From NCBI RefSeq assembly GCF_014218335.1, contig NZ_AP023367.1, positions 3,777,501-3,841,500 on the forward strand: a stretch of 64,000 bases of DNA, written 5' to 3'. The stretch is from Anaerocolumna cellulosilytica (lineage in GTDB: Bacteria; Bacillota; Clostridia; Lachnospirales; Lachnospiraceae). Of this stretch, positions 19,468-26,924 are shown piece after piece. The position numbers were made by a program, and so were the translations under genes. Position 1 is the first letter of the stretch, and the number at the start of each line of letters is the position of its first letter. Under the pieces are notes generated by a model. It saw only the letters and a program-made list of their open reading frames with translations, searched no databases and was not told the DNA's origin.

Positions 19468-19815
19468 ATGTCTATGGAACAATCTATATTAAAAAATATT
19501 GATTTGGCTCAGGTTCTGACCTTAAAAAATCTTGTTGATTATCAACATGGGCAGATTGTTAGTAAAACTTTCGTACAAAATAAGAATGTCAGTATGACCC
19601 TATTTGCTTTTTCTAAGGGTGAAGAAATCAGTACACATTCTTCACATGGAGACGCCTTTGTCTACGTTATGGATGGAAACGGTGAATTTACCGTAGGAGA
19701 TACGGTTCATAAAGTAACAGAAGGGCAGGTTTTAGTTATGCCTGCTGAGATTCCTCACGCTGTATATGCTGCAACAGATTTTAAAATGCTCTTAGTGGTT
19801 GTTTTCCCATCTTAA
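19468..19815 (+). CDS. Small cupin-domain protein
   Basis: 115 residues forming one cupin barrel. Motif 1 is THSSHGDAFVYVMDGNGEF and motif 2 is PAEIPHAVYA, giving likely metal ligands His and Glu/Asp positions. No signal peptide. Such single-domain cupins are common in Clostridia; substrate and reaction are unknown. AAAGGA lies just before the ATG; the second ATG two codons later is also possible. It stands alone, convergent with metQ. Confidence 0.82.
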   Translation: MSMEQSILKNIDLAQVLTLKNLVDYQHGQIVSKTFVQNKNVSMTLFAFSKGEEISTHSSHGDAFVYVMDGNGEFTVGDTVHKVTEGQVLVMPAEIPHAVYAATDFKMLLVVVFPS

Positions 19816-19880
19816 CGATCTTCACCGGTTATTCCAAAACCTAATGCATCCTCCCAAAGTTACAGTCAACTTTATTTATA

Positions 19881-19930
19881 AAAAAACTGCCGGGTTCGGA
19901 ATATTCTATCCGGCCTTCGGCAGTTTTTTT
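19881..19930. terminator. Bidirectional terminator
   Basis: AAAAAACTGCCG (19881-19892) pairs with CGGCAGTTTTTT (19918-19929), with T-runs on both strands. It separates the convergent cupin and metQ genes. Confidence 0.92.
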
Positions 19931-19937
19931 TATTCTA

Positions 19938-20855
19938 TTAGAAAACAGGTACGACAGCACCTTTCCATTGTTCTTCAATGAACCTCTTAGTCTCTTCAGA
20001 AGTGACTGCTTTAATTAAAGCTTTTGTCTTATCTGTTTCTTCATTACCTGCTTTTACAACAAGCACATTAGCATAAGTAGTAGAACCCTCAGACTGGGCA
20101 TCTTCTACTAAAAGTGCGTCCTCATTGGCAGAAAGACCCTCTGTTAATGCATAGTTACCGTTGATTACTGCTAATTCAACATCTTGAAGTACCTTTGCAG
20201 TCTGAGCAGCTTCTATTTCAACAATGTCTAAATTCTTAGGATTTTCAAGAATATCTTTAATGGTGGCTTCTAAACCTACACCCTCTTTTAACTTAATCAG
20301 CCCAGCTTTTTCTAATAATAATAAAGCTCTTGCTTCATTTGATGTGTCATTCGGTACTGCTACCTGCCCTTTATCAGGTATTGCATCAAGGGAAGCAGTT
20401 TTTCCGGGATAGATTCCAAGTGGTTCAAAGTGTACATTCGCTACAGATACCAGGTTTGTTCCATTATTCTTATTAAAATCATTCAGATAAGGAACATGCT
20501 GAAAGAAGTTAGCATCAAGGCTTCCATCCTCTGTTGCTGCATTCGGCTGAACATAATCCGTATATTCTACTACTTCAATGGAATAACCTTGTTCTGCCAA
20601 CGCATTTTTAACAGCCTCCGAGTTTAATATTGTTGCATGAGGCTCAATAGTGGCTCCTACTACTATTTTAATTAGTTCTTTTGGTTCTTCTGTATTTGTC
20701 TCCTCTTTTACAGGTTTCTCCGTTTCACTGCCTGCTTCTGTAGGTGTTGCTCCTTGTTCAGGCGTTGTTGTATTATCATTCTCTTTTGTCCCGCATCCCA
20801 CCAAAAGAGCACTGACAAGTACAAATGCCATTAAAAGTACGGATAATTTCTTCAT
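19938..20855 (-). CDS. metQ: Methionine ABC transporter substrate-binding lipoprotein MetQ
   Basis: 305 residues with a lipoprotein signal ending LLVGC (Cys21), a Thr/Glu-rich linker (about 22-62) and an NlpA/MetQ domain. Landmarks are VVGATIEPHATIL, VVEYTDYVQPN, DANFFQHVPYL and VAVPNDTSNEARALLLL. It captures D/L-methionine outside the membrane. It is the last gene of the leftward metN-metI-metQ operon, two bases after metI. Confidence 0.94.
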   Translation of the reverse strand: MKKLSVLLMAFVLVSALLVGCGTKENDNTTTPEQGATPTEAGSETEKPVKEETNTEEPKELIKIVVGATIEPHATILNSEAVKNALAEQGYSIEVVEYTDYVQPNAATEDGSLDANFFQHVPYLNDFNKNNGTNLVSVANVHFEPLGIYPGKTASLDAIPDKGQVAVPNDTSNEARALLLLEKAGLIKLKEGVGLEATIKDILENPKNLDIVEIEAAQTAKVLQDVELAVINGNYALTEGLSANEDALLVEDAQSEGSTTYANVLVVKAGNEETDKTKALIKAVTSEETKRFIEEQWKGAVVPVF

Positions 20856-20856
20856 G

Positions 20857-21555
20857 TTACATCTCTCCTTTTCCTCTTTTATCTATTTTTTTTGAAGCTA
20901 TATGTCCAACGTTCTGTACAATCTGTACTAAAATTATTAACAGAACAATTGTTACAAACATAATATCTGGCTGGTATCTGTGATATCCATAGCGCTGTGC
21001 GATATCTCCTAGTCCCCTGCCCCCTACTGTTCCTGCCATTGCCGTATAACCTATTACCGTAATAGTTGCAAGAGAGGCTCCAAGTATAAGAGAGGGAAGT
21101 GATTCCGGTATCATTACCTTAAAGATTATCTGCAAATCCGTTGCACCCATGGCTTTTGCCGCTTCAATTACCCCATTATCAACTTCTCTTAAGGACGTTT
21201 CCACCAGACGGGCTATAAAAGGTACCGCCGCTATAATTAACGGAACTGTAGCTGCTTTGGGTCCAATGGTTGTTCCTGCAAGCAGTCTGGTTAATGGTAT
21301 AACTGCTACTAACAGAATGATAAAAGGTACGGACCTTCCAATATTAATTATAATACCAAGAATTTTATTCAATATGGGTCTTGGACGAATTCCACCGTTT
21401 CTCGTAACTTCTGACAATATTCCTAAAGGTAAGCCCAGTATGTATGCTGCAAAGGTTGCGGTAAAGGTCATAAATAAGGTATCAGCAATACCCTGGGAAA
21501 TCATTGCTCCATTGTCTTCTAAGAATATACGAACATACTCTAAAATATTACTCAT
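20857..21555 (-). CDS. metI: Methionine ABC transporter permease MetI
   Basis: 232 residues with five predicted membrane helices and the BPD_transp EAA-type loop EAAKAMGATDLQIIFKVMIP that contacts the ATPase. The tail carries MAGTVGGRGLGDIAQRYGY, typical of MetI. GGAGG precedes the ATG. Its start overlaps the metN stop by four bases, indicating translational coupling. Confidence 0.95.
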   Translation of the reverse strand: MSNILEYVRIFLEDNGAMISQGIADTLFMTFTATFAAYILGLPLGILSEVTRNGGIRPRPILNKILGIIINIGRSVPFIILLVAVIPLTRLLAGTTIGPKAATVPLIIAAVPFIARLVETSLREVDNGVIEAAKAMGATDLQIIFKVMIPESLPSLILGASLATITVIGYTAMAGTVGGRGLGDIAQRYGYHRYQPDIMFVTIVLLIILVQIVQNVGHIASKKIDKRGKGEM

Positions 21556-22364
21556 GCTTCTGCACCTCCCAGCAAACGTTTTACAATCTCCGTAGAATTG
21601 TTGTTAAATACTTCGTCAGTAACGCCGGAAGCTGCAATTTCTGCTTTATCCAGTACTACAACTTTATTACAGATTTTCTGTACAACATTCATCTCATGGG
21701 TGATTAAAATAATCGTAACTTTAGTTTCTTCGTTTATCTTCTTAAGTAATCGTAATATAGAATCGGTGGTCATACTATCGAGAGCTGATGTTGCTTCATC
21801 ACATAGCAGTACAGACGGTTTCGTTGCCAGAGCTCTTGCAATTGCAACTCTTTGTCTTTGTCCTCCGCTTAGCTTGGCAGGATAATAGTTTTCCTTTTCT
21901 TTTAAATCCACCAGCTCGAGCAATTCATCAACACGTCTGTTAATTTCTTCCTTTTTAATCTTCCTTTTATCAAAATAGCTTAAACGGTTAAAATCTTTCT
22001 GAGGTATACTGGTTACCTTAAAATCTTTTAATCTGGTAATCTCTAAACCAAAAGCAATGTTTTTTCTAACATTTTTCTGCATAAGAAGATTAAAGTTCTG
22101 AAAAATCATACCTATATTTTTGCGCAATAACAGTAATTCTTTTCTGCTTTTTCTCGTAATGTCAACACCATCAATTTCTATGATGCCTTTTGTCGGACGC
22201 TCTAACAGATTGATACAACGAACCAGGGTGCTTTTGCCTGCACCACTCATACCGATGATTCCAAAGACATCGCCATCTTCTATTTCTAAGTTAATATTTT
22301 TCAGTACTGTTAAGGTTTGTTTACCGTTCTTAAACTCCTTCGTTAATGCTTTTACTCGAATCAT
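21552..22364 (-). CDS. metN: Methionine ABC transporter ATPase MetN, short form without NIL domain
   Basis: Walker A GMSGAGKST, Q-loop IFQNFNLL, signature LSGGQRQR, Walker B VLLCDEATSALD and the switch ITHEMNVV are complete, so ATPase function is expected. The protein is 270 residues, whereas MetN is usually about 340 with a C-terminal NIL/ACT domain that binds methionine and inhibits transport; that domain is absent. About 25 extra residues (RLKDFKVTSIPQKDF and onward, about 115-140) lie before the helical subdomain. Missing NIL suggests transport without feedback inhibition. Confidence 0.9.
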   Translation of the reverse strand: MIRVKALTKEFKNGKQTLTVLKNINLEIEDGDVFGIIGMSGAGKSTLVRCINLLERPTKGIIEIDGVDITRKSRKELLLLRKNIGMIFQNFNLLMQKNVRKNIAFGLEITRLKDFKVTSIPQKDFNRLSYFDKRKIKKEEINRRVDELLELVDLKEKENYYPAKLSGGQRQRVAIARALATKPSVLLCDEATSALDSMTTDSILRLLKKINEETKVTIILITHEMNVVQKICNKVVVLDKAEIAASGVTDEVFNNNSTEIVKRLLGGAEA

Positions 22365-22435
22365 ATCTTCACCTTTTCAATATTTTATGGGATAAACTTT
22401 TATTTCATACTTATCTGATATGATTTGTATGAATA

Positions 22436-22464
22436 GTTATACTTCATTTTTTGGTCATTGTCAA
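22436..22464 (-). promoter_or_regulatory. Proximal promoter of metNIQ
   Basis: Minus strand TTGACA (22459-22464), 17-base spacer, TATAAC (22436-22441), about 72 bases before the metN start. No SAM riboswitch or T-box was recognised between 22365 and 22622. Confidence 0.72.
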
Positions 22465-22531
22465 GTAAATCTTTGTATATGAAATAAAACAAATTAAATT
22501 TTATACATTCGACAATGATATAACATATGCA

Positions 22532-22561
22532 GTTATACTATATTAATAGGGTTTTTGTCAA
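22532..22561 (-). promoter_or_regulatory. Distal promoter upstream of metNIQ
   Basis: Minus strand TTGACA (22556-22561), 18-base spacer, TATAAC (22532-22537). The -35 and -10 hexamers are the same as those of the proximal promoter, giving a tandem pair 97 bases apart. Confidence 0.6.
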
Positions 22562-22622
22562 GTAATGCAATGTGCATTTTAATACCATAATCCTTGTAAA
22601 TACTGATGTTTTCTGCATAAAA

Positions 22623-22682
22623 AAAGTATATCTAAATTTTAGCTTGCTACTGCATTGACTTGCTAAAATCTAGATATACTTT
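22623..22682. terminator. Terminator of the PFOR gene
   Basis: AAAGTATATCTA (22623-22634) pairs perfectly with 22671-22682, and an inner ATTTTAGC/GCTAAAAT stem continues it. T-rich ends suit termination of the leftward PFOR transcript. Confidence 0.82.
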
Positions 22683-22722
22683 ATTTTATTGGATATCACT
22701 TCCAAATACAACTCACCTAAGT

Positions 22723-25700
22723 CTATAACGAAGCCAGAGTTTTATAGGTGGCATATCTGTCTTTTGCGTGTTCTTCTGCTAAAACAAATAATTCTTCGGC
22801 CGTATCCGGGAAGGTTCTTGCCAGAGAACTGTAACGAACCTGCCCCATTAAGAAATCCCTAAAGCTTTCTGTAGGTTCTTTAGAATCAAGAATAAATGGA
22901 TTCTTTCCCTCCTTCTTTAATTCCGGATTATAACGGTACAAATGCCAATAACCTGCTTTTACAGCCTTTTTAATTGTTTCCATACTTCTGCCCATACCTT
23001 CTCTGATTCCATGACTGATACATGGTGCATAAGCAATTACTATAGAAGGACCTTTATAATTCTCTGCCTCACGAATAGCCTTTATCAGCTGGTTATTGTC
23101 TGCGTGGATACCTACTTGCGCAACATATACATTACCATAGGTCATCATCATGCGACCTAAATCCTTTTTACCGGATTTTTTACCGGAGGTGGCGAACTTG
23201 GCAACCGCTGCGGCCGGTGTAGATTTAGACGCCTGCCCGCCAGTATTGGAGTATACTTCGGTATCAAATACCAGGATATTGATATCTTCACCCGTAGACA
23301 GTACCTGGTCTACACCGCCATACCCTATATCATACGCCCAGCCATCACCTCCGACAATCCACTGCGAACGTTTTACCAAATAATCTTTTCTTTGTTTTAT
23401 TTCTTCTATAAGCTGCATAGTCTCTGCATCTCCGGACTGGTACTGTTCTAGTGTATCCAGCAACTTAGCACTAACTTCCCTGGTTACTTCCCCGTCTTCC
23501 TTATAATGAAGCCAATCCTCCATCCGTTCCTTTAATAATGGTTCAATTGGTTTTTCAATCAGTTCGGTCATTACCGTTTCCAGTTTCCTGCGAAGCTGTT
23601 TTACTGCCAGGTACATACCAAAACCGAATTCAGCGTTATCTTCAAAAAGTGAGTTTGCCCATGCCGGACCTTGACCCTCTCTATTGGTGGAATACGCCGT
23701 ACTTGGAGCTGAAGCTCCCCATATAGAAGAACAGCCGGTTGCATTGGCAATCATCATACGGTCTCCAAATAGTTGGGTAATCAGCTTAATATAAGGTGTC
23801 TCACCACAGCCTGCGCATGCACCTGAGAATTCTATAAGTGGCTCTTTAAACTGACTTTCTTTAAAGGACTTACCAAATGATATATTGTTTTTATAACCAA
23901 CTTCACAGGAAGCAAACTTCCAATTTTCCACTTGAACTTCTGCTTGGGTATCGAAAGGCTTCATAACCAACGCCTTTTCCTTGGCAGGACACACATCCGC
24001 ACAGTTACCGCAGCCGGTACAATCCATAGGACTGATTTGTATCTTAAAGCGAAGATTTTCTAAACTTTTCCCATTTGCTTTTAAAGTATTAAAAGTACTT
24101 GGTGCTTTACTTACTTCTTCTTCGTTTAAGAGGAAAGGACGAATAACAGCATGAGGACAAACATAGGAACACTGGTTGCATTGAATACAGTTTTCATCAA
24201 TCCATTCTGGTACATTAACTGCAATACCACGCTTTTCATAAGCCGTAGATCCTGATGGAAAGGTTCCGTCTTCTCTTCCTGAAAATGCACTGACAGGCAG
24301 TTTATGCCCTTTCTGTTCTTGCATCGGACGCATGATATTCTTTACGAATTCCGGTTCTTCTACTTTCTTAGCTTGGATTTTTTCTTCGGCATTTCTCCAA
24401 CCGGCAGGAATGTTTACCTTATGAATCAGGCGCACACCCTTTTCAATGGCATCATGATTCATCTTTACTACCTTCTCTCCCTTTTTATTATAGGAATAGG
24501 TAGCTGCCTCCTTTAAGGCCTTAATGAACGTATCCTCCGGTAAAATGTTAATCAGTTTAAAGAACGCTCCCTGCATAACCATATTAATACGGTTGCCAAG
24601 ACCGATTTCCTCTGCTATCTTAACTGCATTGACCGTATAAAACTGTACATCTTTTTCAGCTAACAACCGTTTATAGTGTGCCGGTAAATGCTCATCCAGT
24701 TCATCATCTGACCATTGGCAATTCAGCACAAAGATACCACCTGGTTTTAAATCATCTATAACATCGTATTTATTTACATAGGACTGATTATGGCAAGCTA
24801 CGTAATCCGCATTGCCGACCAGATAGGTGGATTTAATAGGCGTTTCTCCAAACCTTAGGTGAGATATGGTAATTCCGCCGGATTTTTTAGAATCATAATC
24901 AAAATATGCTTGTACTTTATTAGCTGTTTGATTACCGATAATCATAATTGCCTGTTTGTTGGCACCTACAGTACCATCGGATCCAAGTCCCCATATCTTG
25001 CAGGATTTCCTGCTTTCTGGTTCTGTAGTAAAACTCATAGCAGGCTCTAAAGAAGTACCGGTTACATCATCCTGTATACCAAGCGTAAAGCGGTTTTTAG
25101 GGCTTTTCTGTTTTAAATTTTCATAAACAGCAGCAATATCTGCCGGTCTGGTATCTTTAGAACCCAATCCAAAACGCCCTCCAACAATAACCGGTGCATT
25201 GTCTACTTCGCTAAAACATCCGCAGACATCCAGATATAATGGTTCTCCGATTGCTCCTGGTTCTTTTGTACGGTCTAGAACCGCTAACTTTTTGACGGAT
25301 TTTGGCAATGCATTTATAAAATGCTTCATACTAAAGGGACGATATAGATGGATTTTTATCAATCCATACTTTTCACCCTTATTATTGCAATAATCGATGG
25401 TTTCTTCAATGGTTTCTGTGACCGAACCCATGGCTACAATTACATATTCCGCATCAGGAGCACCGTAATAATCAAACAAACCATATTTTCTGCCAGTTAA
25501 ACTTCCCACTTTCTCCAGATATTCTTCTACTACCGGAATTAAATTGCAATAGAAAGGATTACTGGCTTCTCTTCCCTGAAAATAAATATCGGGATTTTGA
25601 GCAGTACCTCTGATAACCGGATGGTTTGGTGATAAAGCACGGCTTCTAAATTCTTCCAAAGCCTTATGGTCTACTAATTTGGCATAATCCTCATACTCTA

Positions 25701-26256
25701 GAGCCTCCACTTTTTGAATTTCATGTGAAGTACGAAATCCATCAAAAAAATGAACAAAAGGTAGTCTGCCTTTTAATGCCGATAAGTGTGCTATCGGAGC
25801 CAAGTCCATAACCTCTTGTACTGAACCGCTGGCAAGCATTGCACATCCGGTCTGTCTTACAGCCATTACATCCTGATGATCTCCAAAAATACTCAACGCA
25901 TGGGTAGCAAGAGCTCTTGCACTAACATGCAAGACACCGGGCAGAAGCTCACCTGCTGCCTTATACATATTGGGAATCATAAGTAACAAGCCTTGAGAAG
26001 CCGTAAAGGTAGTTGTTAGGGCTCCTGCCTGCAAGGAACCGTGAAAAGCTCCTGCTGCACCGGCTTCTGACTGCATTTCTACTACATTTACTTCCTGATT
26101 AAATATATTTTTTCTTCCCTTTGCCGCCCAGTCATCCGTTATTTCTGCCATACCGGAGGAGGGTGTAATTGGATAAATTGCTGCAACCTCAGTAAAAGCA
26201 TAGGCTGCATAGGCTGCGGCGGAATTGCCGTCCACTGTCATCTGAATCTTTGCCAT
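22723..26256 (-). CDS. nifJ: Pyruvate:ferredoxin (flavodoxin) oxidoreductase
   Basis: 1,177 residues, the full single-chain PFOR. It oxidises pyruvate with CoA to acetyl-CoA and CO2 and reduces ferredoxin, the central step of fermentation here. Domain I-II starts with the pyruvate-binding YPITPSSGMAE. The two-cluster ferredoxin domain has CIQCNQCSYVCP (about 685) and CTGCGNCADVCP (about 752). The TPP domain holds CAGCGETPY and GDGWAYDIGYGG with NTGGQ (about 985-1010). GGAG precedes the ATG. Single-gene transcript. Confidence 0.96.
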   Translation of the reverse strand: MAKIQMTVDGNSAAAYAAYAFTEVAAIYPITPSSGMAEITDDWAAKGRKNIFNQEVNVVEMQSEAGAAGAFHGSLQAGALTTTFTASQGLLLMIPNMYKAAGELLPGVLHVSARALATHALSIFGDHQDVMAVRQTGCAMLASGSVQEVMDLAPIAHLSALKGRLPFVHFFDGFRTSHEIQKVEALEYEDYAKLVDHKALEEFRSRALSPNHPVIRGTAQNPDIYFQGREASNPFYCNLIPVVEEYLEKVGSLTGRKYGLFDYYGAPDAEYVIVAMGSVTETIEETIDYCNNKGEKYGLIKIHLYRPFSMKHFINALPKSVKKLAVLDRTKEPGAIGEPLYLDVCGCFSEVDNAPVIVGGRFGLGSKDTRPADIAAVYENLKQKSPKNRFTLGIQDDVTGTSLEPAMSFTTEPESRKSCKIWGLGSDGTVGANKQAIMIIGNQTANKVQAYFDYDSKKSGGITISHLRFGETPIKSTYLVGNADYVACHNQSYVNKYDVIDDLKPGGIFVLNCQWSDDELDEHLPAHYKRLLAEKDVQFYTVNAVKIAEEIGLGNRINMVMQGAFFKLINILPEDTFIKALKEAATYSYNKKGEKVVKMNHDAIEKGVRLIHKVNIPAGWRNAEEKIQAKKVEEPEFVKNIMRPMQEQKGHKLPVSAFSGREDGTFPSGSTAYEKRGIAVNVPEWIDENCIQCNQCSYVCPHAVIRPFLLNEEEVSKAPSTFNTLKANGKSLENLRFKIQISPMDCTGCGNCADVCPAKEKALVMKPFDTQAEVQVENWKFASCEVGYKNNISFGKSFKESQFKEPLIEFSGACAGCGETPYIKLITQLFGDRMMIANATGCSSIWGASAPSTAYSTNREGQGPAWANSLFEDNAEFGFGMYLAVKQLRRKLETVMTELIEKPIEPLLKERMEDWLHYKEDGEVTREVSAKLLDTLEQYQSGDAETMQLIEEIKQRKDYLVKRSQWIVGGDGWAYDIGYGGVDQVLSTGEDINILVFDTEVYSNTGGQASKSTPAAAVAKFATSGKKSGKKDLGRMMMTYGNVYVAQVGIHADNNQLIKAIREAENYKGPSIVIAYAPCISHGIREGMGRSMETIKKAVKAGYWHLYRYNPELKKEGKNPFILDSKEPTESFRDFLMGQVRYSSLARTFPDTAEELFVLAEEHAKDRYATYKTLASL

Positions 26257-26306
26257 AGTTTATCTCCACTTCTATATTTTTGTTTCTATCACTTTTATTG
26301 CCTACT

Positions 26307-26324
26307 ACATCTGCTTGCAGATGT
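26307..26324. repeat. Inverted repeat in the PFOR upstream region
   Basis: ACATCTGC-TT-GCAGATGT, with 8-base arms around two bases, lies about 50 bases upstream of the PFOR start. The tight centre suits a protein-binding site better than an RNA hairpin. A GATGTGAC flank recurs near 15346. The regulator is unknown. Confidence 0.4.
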
Positions 26325-26412
26325 GACTTGTCCACAAATGAGGGTGCGAATTATATTATCCACTGTATATATCATGTATCCTATCAATCCGTACTTATGA
26401 TAATACTTATTT

Positions 26413-26607
26413 CTATAGTTTACTTCCGTTATCAACCCAGTTTTTTGCTTTCTCAACATCATACTCAGCCGGTATTGCCACCTGACTTCCATCTAAAACC
26501 TTCTCTGCATTTGCCCAAGCAGCGGTACACTCACAATTGGTGGCATCAACCTCTGTTAACCTTTTGTTATCAAAGCCACTTAATGTTTTTTCTTTTTTTT
26601 CTTCCAT
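26413..26607 (-). CDS. Small spore surface protein, CDIF630_02480/DUF3787-like
   Basis: 64 residues with no signal peptide or membrane helix. The core TAAWANAEKVLDGSQVAIPA followed by VEKAKNWVDNGSKL matches the DUF3787 pattern (TAAW-N, VPIP, A-K-YVD) of Clostridia spore surface proteins. AAGGAG lies 10 bases before the ATG. It sits between PFOR and a signalling gene, alone on its transcript. Confidence 0.75.
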   Translation of the reverse strand: MEEKKEKTLSGFDNKRLTEVDATNCECTAAWANAEKVLDGSQVAIPAEYDVEKAKNWVDNGSKL

Positions 26608-26860
26608 TTCCTATATTCTCCTTTTTTATCATTCTAGATTGCCTCAGTATGTCTGTCGTCACTGCTTTACGCACATCGTATTCCGCAGGCCTGCCTGCGA
26701 TACTGCCACAAGAAAAAAGTTGAAGGTTTTCGATTGTAAACCCCATTCTTATACTTAATTTTCTATCTTACACAATATGGTACATAGCAGATTTGGAATC
26801 AATATTCCCAATACTAATAAATTCTCCAAAAATTCCAGAAAATATACAATCATGAACAGC
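26608..26860. other. Intergenic stretch without a recognised gene
   Basis: Leader of the spore-protein gene plus AT-rich sequence. The only open frames are short and lack ribosome sites. Apart from the terminator at 26861 I see nothing further. Confidence 0.5.
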
Positions 26861-26912
26861 AAAAAAGATGCAAATTAAATACCAAAAAAGGAATTTGATT
26901 TGCATCTTTTTT
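26861..26912. terminator. Terminator of the GGDEF-EAL gene
   Basis: AAAAAAGATGCAAAT (26861-26875) pairs perfectly with 26898-26912, a 15-bp stem with T-runs on both strands, directly after the stop of the leftward gene. Confidence 0.9.
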
Positions 26913-26924
26913 ATGACAGAACAG

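Noticed and set aside
22365-22622. SAM riboswitch or T-box before metNIQ
   Set aside because: No T-box sequence, no S-box core and no terminator/antiterminator pair could be recognised; two promoters explain the stretch better.
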